Of a stretch of 64,000 bases of DNA, positions 1 to 14,200 are shown one piece after another; positions within the stretch are counted from its first letter, which is position 1, and each line of letters begins with the position of its first letter. The stretch is from the NCBI RefSeq assembly GCF_001949145.1, contig NW_019091516.1, positions 417,196 through 481,195 of the forward strand, given 5' to 3'. Both the position numbers and the translations under genes were made by a program. This DNA comes from Acanthaster planci. Its lineage: Eukaryota > Echinodermata > Asteroidea > Valvatida > Acanthasteridae. The notes below the pieces were generated by a model that had not been told where the DNA came from, made no database searches, and saw nothing but the letters and a program-made list of their open reading frames with translations.

Positions 1-3000
1 GAAAAATGAACAAATAAACAAACGACCCAACAAACAAAAAACAGTGGAAAAGGCTGGACAGTTGACTCATTGGATGTTGTAAGTTGATACATGTAACGGT
101 ACTTGTGTAAAGCGTCCATGCATTAAATGCATTTCCAATTGATGCCAGTTCCCCAATCCTCCAATTTGAATAAGAGTTTTAGACACCCTAAGGGGGTGAG
201 AGTTTATCGAACCTGAGCAAATTACAAACAGCTAATTCAGAATGCGATGAATATGCTGTCACATAACACATCAAGTTCAGCAAAATCATGTAGCAATAAT
301 GCCAAGTGAATCCTTCAGCATCTTGAGTTGAAGGCAACACAAAAATTATTGGGACAGTCAGTGGATTATACATGTAAATGTAAAATTGAGATGGTCAAAA
401 CAGACCATAAATGTAAAAGAAAAATGGTGAAACTATTATCTTGCCAGTGTTTTCCTGGCTTCATTTTGTAATTTGACTGAAGAGACAAAAATTCCATTTT
501 GCGACAGGAAAACCAACCCTGGCTAAGTGCCTGCAGAGTGCCAATTTGGAAAATACACGTATGCTAATGTGATGCGATCGGGCCATCCATGCAATCAGAG
601 AGGATTTCTAAGCAATGCTGATTCTAATTCAATTCTGGCAATTCTAAGCAGGAAACATAACTTACATGTACAGGTACATGTAGAACGTATTATTTGCAAG
701 ATCAACATAGTCTATAGATTGTTTCAGTATTCTCATCTGGGGGAGCAATCCAAGGCAACTTCAGCCTAGCAACCTGTAAAAATCACTGTCAATTTGCAAG
801 AGAGTAAATAATGTTGCCTACTGCTATATTACTAAAAGCTGAAATTCACCAAGAAACTGTCCATTCCAGTGTCTGGGGAAGAAATAGCCATCCAGGAGCC
901 AAACAGAATTTATCACTCGCCAGGAAATACAATTAAAGTTTGGGATGAGCTTGAAATCCAACAATCCAGTTATATTTTCATCCGTTCCCTGTGATGAGCC
1001 CGCATAAATTGATGCAGGAAGATGCAGTCTCATTTTATCTGATCAACTGAACCACTTAAGATTATTCAAAGAGTGGATCAGGAGTTTTCTGCATCCTGGC
1101 AAAATGGCCAAATGCAAATGACTCAACTTTAACATTTCTCAGAGTTTTTTTTATTATGTTCTGTGGCACATGTGTTTGCCCTTATAGCCAGGTAGCCAAG
1201 GGGCTTGCACTACACAATTACGTGTAGTTGTCACATCACTACAAAACTGCGTGAACATCGGTGCAATTACATTTATGTAAAAATTTGCCAGGAAGAGAAA
1301 CTGTCAAGAAGTTGGGGTTAGATAGTCGAAGCTCCAGCCTGCCCCTTGAAGCTCCCTCCCCTTGCAGAAACTAATTTGAGGAAAACGGTGGAATAAAGTC
1401 TAATAAATGATGCTTTTAAATTATCCATCACTGCAAGTGTAAAAAAGCACTTTGAACAAGTTATTGACAACCTTCAAGAAATCTTTTGTGACTCAACATG
1501 TTTAATTTCATGGTTTCTAACAAGGTCCCACGACAATTCTGGCAACACAGAGACTGAAAACACAGGACAACAGAGGGCTCTGTTAGCAGACTGCTGGCAC
1601 CAAATCCACAACTACACGTAGTCAGCTTGGTGTTTTTAAAAGCCCACCTTCAAATAATTTCTTTTCTCAAAAAGTCTGATCCCTGTTGAGTTCATTTTCT
1701 TACAAATCCCTTTGCAGTATTGTATCAGTAGCCACTTCTCCTAGAGCGCTGTAAAACCGGCTAGAAAGTGATCTGATTATTCTGTGCAGCAAAATCTTGA
1801 TAGAAATGAATTGCCAACTCTGCTGGAAACAGAAACACCTTGGCTGTAATCCAAAGAATGACCCAGACACCTCCTACGGAAGATATCAACGTCTTCAGAG
1901 TGAATCCAGATGAAGAACCTCTCTGGCACGTTTCATTTAACCTGGACACTTCTAACAGTATCTTGGGACCAGCCGAAAGTGTTCAAGAAAAACTGCGGCG
2001 CCATAAATCAAAAAAAGGTGATACCGCACTCCTGTTACAGTCCCAATATTCCCTCATGTCATGCATGTGTGCCTCCATCCGCAGGGGTGAGAAATTCATT
2101 TCCCACTCCATTTTCGTATTTGATTTTTCCTGCTTTCAACCGATTTATATCGCCCCCGGACATGTTTAATGATGATGAACGTACACTGACATGGGTTAAT
2201 ACATACTGCAGCATGTGAATCCATGACAAATCAGTCATGTGATACGGGTTCTCCTTTGATTGCCTGTCTTGAATTTCCCCTTCCTCCTCTCTCGTCCCCC
2301 AGAAAAAAAAATTTAGAAAATTGTATGTACCGGCATGACAGAAAGACAAAGAAAACAGGGGCTAATAAGTTACCATCCCGTTAGCCAGGTTTTCCTCCAT
2401 GGTTTTACATTTTTGGCTCAGTCTTTAGCAACCCAAAACCTGTTCTTTATGTGTTTCAGCAAGGGGCGAAAACTGGATTGAAACTACACATTGACTCCCA
2501 TTTTTAAACCAAAAAAATCAATGCCCATTTCAATGTTATAACTGGCAGCACCTGTACGTAGATTTTACTCCATTTGCATGCAGTGGTCTATTGTTTCACT
2601 TAAATTACAGCCTCCATCCTGATTCACATGTGCACAATTTGTGTGGTTTTGAAAACCTGCATTGGGGACACATCATTGTTAACAGGACTGGTCTCCTAGA
2701 CTGTGTTTTGCACCATATACCCTGATAGACACTAAGATCTTGCAAACTAAGCAGAATATGTATATTAACCACAAAATGTTTCCATGTGAAAATGGGGGGG
2801 GCACCACTATTTCAGAATGAATGTGAATCATTTTTAACCCTAACTCCCTAGGGTGTGTGCAAAATCATATTAAAATTGGAGGATTCAGGGCTGTTAAGGT
2901 TAAAAATACATGTACATGTACAGTATAATAAACACCCAGTAAGACAAGAAAGTGCACAGACCATTCCACAAAACAGAACCTGCAACAGTTCAGGAGACTT

Positions 3001-5127
3001 TTGTACCGCCTACTATAACCGATTCCAAAATTTTCACTGACAAAGAAACAGTCACTATCTTCAAAGTGCACATTCAAATTTGATTAAATTGCCACTGCTG
3101 AAAAAAGCAACGGACAGCAAAGCTAATGCTACCATACCACCCTGAAGACTTCGGTTTTGATTATGATCAATTTGGGACACAAGCAAGGTGTTGTTATGAA
3201 GTACCCTCAATCATCTTAGATGCCTGATACATGTATGTGCAGTCTGGGCACTGGATAGAGATGCAAGGAGGGTCAGCTGAACTCTCTACACGCCTCCAAA
3301 TGAACAGTGCATTTTTCCTTCTATTAGCCATGATTAACTTGTGTTTATGTAATACTCTACGCAGGCATGCAGGCTATTAAAGGCACAAAATTGCTTTACA
3401 TCAATTAGCACTGTGACTATAACCTTATCACATATCTCACATGTCTACAATGTACATGCTTCCTTCGCGCACGTCGTTACCAGCACAGAAAAAAAAAGAC
3501 TTTTATGATTTAATCTGATTAGGAGTGTTTTAACGTAATCAGCGGCAAGCTTAAAGCAAGGCATCACAGATTCCTCATGCAGCACACACGAGATGCTTGG
3601 TTCTTGTTGAAGATGCTGTCCCGCGAACGCACCACCTCCTTACGGTGATGACACATCCTTGATGACACGGGAGATAATCTGGGGATTTCTTCTATGAAGC
3701 AACATATCCTAGCAACCGGCCAAGACCCTGGCGCCAACACATCATTACCCTCTGGTCATTGCGGGGGCACGATAAATCATTGCTGGGAGATAATTACAGC
3801 AACCCGGGGAGACAGACAAGCCTATATAAGATGCAATATTTGTACCAGTGATAATCCCTCACTGGCTGTACAATGTAATGTACATGCACATGAACGTGCT
3901 GTCAGGTGATGCTCATAGTGAATAAGGCAGAACTACTTGTACTGGTAAGGAACTGCGAGAGGGAGATTTTATCCAATGTGCATGTACATGTACAATATTT
4001 ACCAGTAAATATTTATGACAAACAAAAACCCAAAAACTACTCTCATATAAAATAGTGCTTTTGTTTTCTCTTGACTGTATTTTAATTTTCAAATACAGGG
4101 ACAAAAAAAATTATCTAACTTATCAGTAAACAACTGAGCTTTGAGCATTTCAAACGTCAGCATATTCTTACAATGCCACTTTTTAGGCAAGTAACAGGTA
4201 CATGTACATTATTGGGATAATGACGTGACCAATTTAAGCTGTGGTAAACTATTGGTATAATGGGCAAAAACAGTACAGAAAGACAGGTGCATCTATCATG
4301 GTTACCAAAATGTTTTAGCTTTACTTGTTTCTTCAGCAGTAATGTACATGTATGTCTTGAGACAGGTTTTTTGTCATATACGTGTATAGTATATGTATAT
4401 AGTATATAGTATATGTCTACGTGATTTAAAATACATGAAGACAGTAGGAGAAACTTTAACAAGAAACTTTGCAAGACTTGGTCTGATAATTTTTCGCATT
4501 TGGTCTCGAGACTGGTCTCCAGACCATCTTTGCTGGTCTCAGTCTTCGTCTCAGTACCCACATAGCTGTCTCAGTATTTCTGCTGGTCTCAGGTTGAGAC
4601 AAGCAATATATGGCAAGTTTGTGCCTGTAATCGATAACATTACACTCATCCATTGTTATTACTGTTACAATTGGACAAGCTGCAATTTCATTGCAATTCA
4701 AAGGTCAACTCATTTTATTCCATGTGTATGTACATACATTACATGTGATTTAAACTACTTGAAAACAAGAGGTAACTTTCCTGCATTGTTTGGGTTGGTG
4801 AAAAAGCTAATGTAGCATACATAAAAATTAAATAAAATGGAATTTTTTGTGTGCATTTTGATTACTGCAATTATGTTATTCTGGACTTAAGGTCTTGGTC
4901 TTCGGCGGTCTTGGTCTTGACTTTGCGAGTTTTGGTCTCAGTCTCGGAACCAGGACCAAGTCTTGGTGTCAGAGTGTCTATTCTGGACTACAACACTTTT
5001 TTCCAGACACCAACATTAGTCATTTTAGGCCAATACTGGATTTGGCATTTTTACCTGTGTACTGTGGCTATCGTTCATCACCTGTAACCTAAAAAAAGCA
5101 AGACAGGAAAGTACTAAACTGACTTAC
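1..5127. other. No exon recognised; probable TMEM63 intron
   Basis: By gene order this should be intron (or, less likely, contain the last exons). I looked on the minus strand for the expected LMYMLLKHLVDRYNLYYAY and C-terminal helices and did not find them. GGTCT-rich stretches and scattered TACATGTA are the only structure. Confidence 0.5.
4476..4994. repeat. Two GGTCT(C/T)-rich degenerate stretches
   Basis: 4476-4604 and 4888-4994 are strings of GGTCTC/GGTCTTGG/GTCTCAG. Similar stretches occur at 9540-9600 (reverse) and 32298-32340. Probably subterminal repeats of one transposon family; the element limits are not clear. Confidence 0.45.
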
Positions 5128-5233
5128 CCACAGGTGTAACAAGTGGACAGGTGATACTGTAGACCAGAATAATGGAGAACGTAGTGAGGACCCAGGCGTA
5201 CTGGACACCATACTGAAACTCATATGCTAGCCT
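5128..5233 (-). CDS. TMEM63: TMEM63 exon: TM7, [14 protein letters not shown]
   Basis: Acceptor tgatacag, donor gtaagt. Encodes [20 protein letters not shown], then [16 protein letters not shown]. It matches [36 protein letters not shown]. It ends with one base (G), so at least one further coding exon (family segment LMYMLLKHLVDRYNLYYAY) must follow; I do not find it in 1-5127. Confidence 0.97.
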
Positions 5234-8200
5234 CTGTATCAAATGGAAGTATTCAAAGAAATCATACAAACAGAAACACAAATGACTGGAATTGATTCAT
5301 CCTACATCAACGACCTTCTAGGTGTTTGTACATTTTGGCACAGAAACAGAAAAAGATTCCTAGTAAAACTATGACTAGAACACTGCAAACTTATCGAATA
5401 AACTGTCATGATATCAAGGAGTGTACCATGAACTAACACAAGAAATAATCAACTACATAATGAGGCCAAGATAATTAGCAGGAGACAACACTCAGCTTTC
5501 TGTTTGTAGATTCTGATGTGTCCGTTCTATGGGTGGATCAAAGCATCCATAAATCCTGATTCAAGAATGTTGTGCTACAGAATCAGGAGGCCAATGGCTC
5601 TGCAGTAATACTTGGCTCAAATGAACTTTGTTAGCCGAACTACTGGTGGCATTACAATCACTAGTCCTGAGGGAAAGACAGCAATCCTGACTCCCTTACA
5701 CTTCTCTTGGTGATCTTCTCAGCCTTGGACCTTGTCCACAGCATGGTAATGCCATACAGGAAGAGTTCAGGGAACCGGATCAGCTCCAGAGCTGTCCCGA
5801 TGAATGCCGAAGTGATGACGTAGTTGACAAAGAAAGCGCCATTCTCTGGCAGGAAGATGCAGCTAACAGTATCAGGAGGAAGAAAATCAGCAAGTTTGTC
5901 ACTGGAAAAGTCTACAGTCAACTACCCAGATCCAAAACAAAACCACGTCCATATTGCTGCTGTATATAAAAATGCTCAAGCAACTAGTGAGTTTACCTTA
6001 TTACCACCGTCTAAAAGCAACTATCGAAGGTTAGTGTGTGAAGATGTCAGAGGTTTGCAAACATGTAAATGTACATGTGACCCCCCCTTCAACAACATGT
6101 GCTACATGGTCACACGGTCCAACAAAACTCTGCTAGTGTGGAATAAGACTGTTAATCCTTCTAGTAGGAGAGAAATTATTTAAATTTTAAAAATGTACTC
6201 ATACATGTACATAAAAAATGCTAGCACATCCTTGTATTGGGTTTACATGTATACAGTTATGTCAGTATACTCACATTAGGTACATGAACAGTAGATTACT
6301 TCTACTGCATTTTAAAAAGTCATTTCTGTTAATGTATCTATTAAGGGCATCATACACCGGCAAAGACATATAGCACTGATCTACACGTGTACGACTTGCA
6401 GTCTGTTAACAAAATTTCATCTTAGCTTTACAACTGGAGACAAATCAACCATTTAACGTTAATGGTTCCTACTGGATTTGCTACATGAAGTTTTCATTTT
6501 GCCATATTTCTGTAACCAAGCAATACAGCTTGATATGAAAGAGTTGCTTGTCGCGTTTGGGTTAAATTATTACTCCAAGCGAAAAGAATTCTCAGCAGGT
6601 TTAGAGACATGATACATGTAGAATGAGCTTGAATTATCTGATGCTTGGTTACTGTGAAGAGCGTGCTACAGGGATTAATGAAATGACTGGTATTGAATGT
6701 CTGCATCAAAAAGCTAGGCAAATACTACTATAAACCAACAGGATCTATCAACATGTATTTGATAACCGCACATCCCCCAGCATTAAGAATGATTCATTAT
6801 ACCAGTATACAAAGTAACATGGCCACTCTCACTAGCTAGTGCAATATAAAAGTCTTTAATTAAGAATCAACAGAGTTAGTTGATATGAGCAAACGAGTGC
6901 AAATGCGGAGTCAGATGGAATGTTCGCAAATTATATTGAGCTAGCTGAGTTCAAATGAAACAACTGCTGAGTGACACTGGTGATGCAGCGCCCAATAAAG
7001 GCAAAATAGGAAAACGTGAAACAAAAATTATGAACATGATGGGTCTGTTTTACATTTATAAGGAAATCACTTTGGATTCTTTTCAGGGTCTAACTGCTGA
7101 CTACCACAATGTTGTATCAGAGTTACATATATGTTGAAATGCTGGCAACTACTGCCTCTGCATATAGCATTCTCATTAGGTGGGCCGTGAAGAATCAACT
7201 TGTTATTTCTGATTTAGAAGTTAAATTTAAAAGGAAAAATTAAACAATCATGCATGATGTATTCTACTCTAATGTGGTGACTATCACAAAAATCAAGAGA
7301 GATATCAAAATTGGAGGGAAAATCAGACAGAGATTTTCAAGTTGAAGAGTGTCAATTTGTCTGATCTGACAAAAGGAATTCCCATGCCTTAGGAAACACC
7401 ACCGAAGAATGGGTCTGTTTATTCTCACCCTGACTAAAAGAGAAGTCATTTGCAAAATTATCGGTAAAGATAAAATACCACATATTTGCCAATTTTTAGA
7501 GATACCCTGAAAAGAACCAAGAATAAACTCAAAAACTCACAATCCAAAAGTAATGAGAAATTTTGAATGACTATCCTTTAGAGGGTTTGAAGTCTACAAG
7601 AATAAGTTTCCACAGGAGACACTTTCCCAGAGGAGAAACCTAAGACCTCAAAAGTTAGTAACTCAAAAAGAGAACAAAATTAAAGTTCATCTTGTGGCAA
7701 GTTCGAGCGACAACATCTGTTGACCACTGGCGGATTTTCCTGAGTATCAGGAAAAATCAACAAGTGGTTGACAAATGGTCCATCATTCGAACTCGCCCAT
7801 GAATGACATTGCCATGGAGTGCCCTCTTGTGATCTTAGTTAGAAAGTGGCAGCAAAACTCATTTTCCAGTGTACAAACTCCTGTCTCTGAACTGTTTTCT
7901 ACATTTTTGTACCTACTGGTACATGTATCATGAGTATGTATGTCCATGTATTATATGCATATTTTTACTGAATTTTCAGAAGTTCATTAAAAGTAATTCC
8001 TTGACCGCCACTTTCTCAACTCAGTCAAAGGTACTTCAGATGCCACAACAGCAAAAGCCAACACTAAAGGACTGCAACAATGGGCATCATTGAATATGGA
8101 CACAAAATGGCCGACTCCACAATGCCCATGCATACATCTTGTGTCCAGATTTACAGCATTCCACTCACTGTTGCAACTCTATCCTTGGCTTTGCTCAACA

Positions 8201-11200
8201 AATTCAACCTTTTTTATCAGAATTCAAGATGCTGTGCCACAAGAAAACGGATAAGGATGAGATGGTCACACTGTTAAAAAGCATGAGATTTAATGGTGTC
8301 AGCTTGCAGGAACGGAATGATGACACGGGGTCAAAGTGCACCCAGCAAGGGGTCACTGTTTACCCCCGACTTACCCCCATCTCATCTTGATCTGTTCAGC
8401 AGAGTTCAGCCAATATTCAAACAAAGCCTGGGCACTGAATTGTGGTTGGACGATAGAGAAACAAAAAACACTGACGGTTACATAACTTTGACGGGAATTT
8501 GGAACTTTTTTTGACTTACCCCCAACGTATGGATACATCTTTGGTGCTTGCTTGGATCCAGTATTCAAACAATGCTTGTGCACTGGGTGTTAAAAAGTCA
8601 ACACACACATCAAAACACCAAAACCAAAGAAGGGATTAGTACATAACAATTGATTACAATGACCAACACTCCCCATAGTCTACAACACATCAATATCAAT
8701 TGTTATCCAAGTCTAAACTTTAATAACAAGAACACTATCGAGAAATCATTAACAAGGAAATAGAGAAATGAGCTTTCAAAAATTATTACTCAATGGTCCA
8801 CACACCAATACCACATTTAGTGCCTTTCTGACTGGATGAAACATATACCCAAAATGAAAACATGAAACACAAAATGAAAACATGAAACACACGTTTACAG
8901 CTACAGAAAGGATTCCAAACAAGATCAGGAAAGAACATGGCCTACATGAAAGAAGACATTTACAAAACAGGGGATGGGACAACGTGTAGTGTTGAGGGCA
9001 AGCTAGAACTGAGCACAGGGACATGGTGTTCTCCTAGTTTCAAACACTAAACTTGGTCAGAAGTCATAATAAAAATACCGGGAAGGAGGACAGGGCGAAG
9101 ACAGACCATAGGGTCCAAGATACACACAAGGACCCCTTCACATGTCTTGAGATCAGGTAAAGTGAATTTCTGGGCATCAGGACAATGAGATACGTGTAAA
9201 TCTTGTTTGCCATAAAATTTGAAGGAACAGCCTACAAGATACTGTGCTGTAAAGAAAAATATTCCATGACGTAAATAGAACACCCCATGTTTTAAACTTT
9301 GCAGCCAGATTTTAAGGCTTGGTGGCCATTTTTCACGTACAGTGGACAATAAAAGGCAAGTTTGATAGCAGCAATTTGTTAACCACTGATTGATTTTCCC
9401 TGATGCCCAATATACTACATATTTAACGCATCGGTTACCAGTTAAAATCAACCATTGGTTGACTATTTGTCCATTGAACTTGCCCAAAGCTAAATCTGGT
9501 GGACCCTCAGGCTACCAGCGTTGTAGCTGAGGCCATGACAAGACAAGACATCAAACACAAAACCAGTCCCAAGACTAGTCACAAGACCAGTCAAAAGAGC
9601 GGAATTCCATATAGCCAAGGATCACTCCAAAAGTCACAATACAAGGAATTGTGATGAATGGCAGCAGGGGATCACTAAGAGAGGGCATAACCAGTGACTG
9701 GGTTTGATGTAAGTGTTGGCACAGATCTCTTCAAAAAGCCTGGCTGACATAAGCTGGGTATGGATGCAGTTCAGTTAAGTGACAACAAGTATGGCAAACA
9801 GGTCACAGTTCAAAATGCTATTTCAGTCATTTTTATTGTTAACCAAAAACATATCAAAAGGAAACTGTGTCAAACCCTCTAAACCAAAAACAGATCAAAG
9901 GGAAACTGTGTCAAACCCTCTAAACCAAAAACAGATCAAAGGGAAACTGTGTTAAACCCTCTAAAACAAAAACAGATCAAAGGGAAACTGTGTTAAACCC
10001 TCTAAAACAAAAACAGATCAAAGGGAAACTGTGTCAAACCCTCTAAACCAAAAACAGATCAAAGGGAAACTGTGTCAAACCCTCTAAACCAAAAAAAGAT
10101 CGAAGGGAACTGTGTCAAACCCTCTAAACCAAAAAAAGATCGAAGGGAAACTGTGTCAAACCCTCTAAACCAAAAACAGATCGAAGGGAAACTGTGTCAA
10201 ACCCTCTAAACCAAAAACAGATCAAAGGGAAACTGTGTCAAACCCTCTAAACCAAAAAAAGATCAAAGGGAAACTGTGTCAAACCCTCTAAACCAAAAAA
10301 AGATCAAAGGGAAACTGTGTCAAACCCTCTAAACCAAAAAAAGATCAAAGGGAAACTGTGTCAAACCCTCTAAACCAAAAACAGATCAAAGGGAAACTGT
10401 GTCAAACCCTCTAAACCAAAAACAGATCAAAGGGAAACTGTGTCAAACCCTCTAAACCCAAAAAAGATCGAAGGGAACTGTGTCAAACCCTTTAAACCCA
10501 AAAAAGATCGAAGGCAAACTGTGTCAAGGAAAATACAATGAAATCACAATGTCAGGATACTAACACATCCCGGATTTATATGCGTACATTAAAGTGGTAG
10601 AGATAACTCACCTAGCCAGGCCAAGCGAGGGCAGCACAAGCACCATCAGTATCAGGAAGATGAAAGTCTTGCGCATGATGGTGTGGTTGAGCTTGGTACG
10701 GGTCCAGTGGAACTCACAATAGTAGCTGGAGTAGATGACCAGGATTGGGAGCAGAGCAGCAAAGGTCCACAACAGAATGGTGGGCAAGAATTGAGAGATG
10801 AAGGGAGACTGAAGAGGCAAAAAGAAAGGGCAAAATTTATATTATACTTGAAAAAGTTCATGTTGAATCTCCTCTACACAACATCTGGACTGGTCAGGTC
10901 CCATTCACAGTGCACCTGAAGCAAAACTGAAGTCCACATGTGTAAATACTCCTCTTGGTATTTTAAGGTATTTACGTTGATGGGTCAGGGTCAGAAATAT
11001 TACTATTAACAGGTTCTGAGCTACAGAGAACAAGCAAATCTGATTTACCCTCTGAGTGTTTTGCATGTATGCATTTTGTCAGCCTACGATACATGTACAT
11101 GCATTTCATGTAAAAACAACTGTTTTATGACATGTTCAGTCCAGGTTTTTCCCTCAGATGTCTATGGGTAAACAAGGTGGACTGCAGACCTCAGTTCACA

Positions 11201-14200
11201 ATACACATGTACATGTAGGTGGTAAGACAGGGACTAAAACTGTGTATGAGGATGGCGTTAGGTTTGAGATCTCAATCTCAAGAGCTGGCCAATGCTTCAT
11301 TCTTCCTTCTGCTTCAAAGTACAGACATGATTAACGAAGAACTTATATTAGCAGTTGTGGGACAAAAGAGACAAAATGCAATAGGACAAAGGGGCATGCT
11401 TCCCATTAGATGCTCCTTCCATTCCGCTCAACAGTATTCTCTGCCGGACCATTTTAGGCAAACGACACAGTGCTTTGACAAAATCGTCACCTCTTTCATG
11501 AAGAGGAAATCGTGTCACAAAATGAAACAAAGTATCCTATTTTTCCACTTTGACATGCGCAAACTTGTGACAGTACCAGTGACACATGTATGCAGTTTTT
11601 GAATGACTGTCTGTGCCACGGTCCCCCAATTTCAACTAGGCACCTCAGAACGGTACTGGGACACGCTATTAGCTTGAGGCTCACCTTAACATCTTTGACT
11701 GCTTCTTCTATGTTTTTGCTTCCAACGGGACTAGTCATGATGACAGATGGTGTTGTCAGGAAGAACAATAGAATAAATAAGGCTGCGGATGAGAATGAAA
11801 TCGCTTTTGATTATACATGTACATGTTATGTACATATAGCAGGACTGTTCTCAACTTCCATTCTCTTCGTAATGTAAACAGGTTTTCACACTGGTCTCCA
11901 TCTGGACCAAACTATATTTAGCACAGTAAAAATGTTTGGACGGTCACATGTAGAGAAATGTGTAATTCGAACTGGCAGCAAATTCTCTATGGAACATCAA
12001 AGATGGAAATCAAGGAATGTCGATGCCTTATTGGTCTCCCTGTCTGTTGCCAACTAGCAAAATGCAACAGTGGTTAAAAGAATTTCCGTATATTGCAGGA
12101 TTCAGCAAAAAACAGGAAGGAGCAGCAATGTACCATGGCTGGCATTTTACATTTTATAGTGCACACAGTACTTGCAATTTTCTTGCATTTGGCAAAGTTG
12201 CCAAGACAAAATTTGCAGATGGTCGGGATGGGAGCAATTCTTATCTCACCACCTACTAATCATCCCACTTGGTCATGAATACACAGTACTTTGAGAACGG
12301 AAGTTTTCTGCTGCTAAATGTGAACGTCTGGTGACTGTTTAACGATGCTTAACCTAACCTGTGAAATGCAGTAAAAGTGCAACAGGTGTTACAGTCTGGT
12401 GCTTTTTTTGCACTGGGCATTTTGGCCCTGCGATAATTTACATGTACACCTGTACATGTACATGTACCTGCTGGATCTGAGGCACTCTGCAAGCAACAGA
12501 CTTTGACAAATGAAGTGAAACTTTTGCACCTGGCAGGGTTTCTAGCCAAAAACCCAGGCGGGTTAAGATCAATGAGCAAAGTACACTATGGATGGCTTCT
12601 CACCAATGTTGACGAAGATGACACTCCCCCACCACAGCAATGGTCCAACAGACAAATTCTCCCTATCGGAGGATGGAAACGTGAAGAATGAAATGCAAAT
12701 CATGCATGATATTAAAGTCATGCGAGTACTCTGAACAGCTTAAAAAGTGAGTCTATAAAACTCAGCAAGTCATTTCTGAGACCTAAGGGTTTGATTATAA
12801 ATGAAACTGAGTATATGAACAAACAGGTATTATGCAAAGTTTGCTGTATTTGCAAAATGACCAGAACATATTCCTACTCAAAGTATTCAGTCAACACAGC
12901 CTTCCTTAACCCTAACCCTGCCAAATGCAGCACAGTGCATCAGGTGAAAAAGTCTGGTACAGTTTAATGCACCTGGCAATCAACAGCAGCCAAACAAACT
13001 GGCCATGTTGAGACAATGGGAGCTAGTCCCATTGAACAATGCCACTGTCGGATCTTGTGGTAACTGGCAGTCATAGGCTCCCACCCTGTTTGGCCTTAAG
13101 GAGAGTTGACCTTGCTACACTGGGCAGACAATCCACTCTGACAAACGATGGAGTCTAATGTGTCTGGTAGGGTTTCTAGCCAAGTACCCCGGGAGACTTA
13201 GGGTCAATTCCTATCACCTAATATTCCAGAACACTAGATAACAGGGACTTGGGCTCCGAAACAGCACCACTTGTTATTAAGTGTTAATCCGGAAGCATAT
13301 TCAGGTACAATGTACTTCAATGTGGACCTGTGCATTAGCATGCCCTTGGTAATACAAAAGAAAAAACCTGACAAACAACTCAGAAAATTTGTGCCCATTC
13401 TCAAGTGCACTCCTACACTTTCAAAATGCTACATTTGTACACATTCAGTTGAAACTTTGCCTGTGCCCACATCACTTTACTACAACTGGAAGTAACACAC
13501 ATGGAACTATGGAAAATGGCTGCACCTGCAAGACAGAGGCTTCAACAGGAAGATGTTTTGCTACAGCGACAGACAAACGAGTAAGACACACCCTTACGTA
13601 CATGTACCATGTTGAATCTATGCAGAGGGCAGCAATATCTATTAACACTCAAAATTGATAATCAATTCCAAACTTGTTAGCTAACGGTTGAAAATGACTG
13701 CCACCATCTCTTTCTTGGGTTGGCTATTTGTAAGGGTAACTGTAAGACCAAGTTATTCATACCAGACAATGTCATCAGGCTTGGGGGCAAAGTGGACGCT
13801 CCATACGGTGGAATGAAGTTGCTTACTGACACTGGATACTGTGGGAGGCCCAGTCTTCAGTGTTGCATAGTCGTTGACAATCCTGCAAAATTTAGGAAAT
13901 TTGAAATTTATTTTGGGCAACTTACGCCACATACTAAAATGACCAAAACATTGTCAATTTGGAATTTATTTCGGGTAAGTTATGCCACATGCTAAAATGA
14001 CCATATGGAGTACTCAATAATTTGATGCACAGGCCAAAGGCACACAGTGTCACAGTTTATGGTGTAACTTACGGAGCAAACGTAACTATTAGTTATTAAA
14101 GTTATGCCAATTCATATAGTTTTGTGATAGTGGCATGAGATCACGTTGTTTATGAATGCCTTGAATAACTACAAATATATGTGGTAAGTTCTATATATCT

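Noticed and set aside
1761-1949. Minus ORF with SGFTLKTLISSVGGVWVILW, like the last TM helix of TMEM63
   Set aside because: The hydrophobic run vaguely fits, but the preceding conserved exon (LMYMLLKHLVDRYNLYY) is absent between here and 5128 and the splice sites are weak.
1840-2218. Overlapping plus ORFs MAVIQRMTQ... and MKNLSGTFH...
   Set aside because: Low-complexity shadows in a probable intron; no homology recognised and no proper splice context.
9047-9487. 146-codon minus ORF
   Set aside because: It spans a foldback MITE and has no recognisable motif or coding bias; it lies in a TMEM63 intron.
9840-10527. CRISPR-like regular repeat
   Set aside because: Units are contiguous without unique spacers, in a eukaryotic intron; a plain minisatellite.
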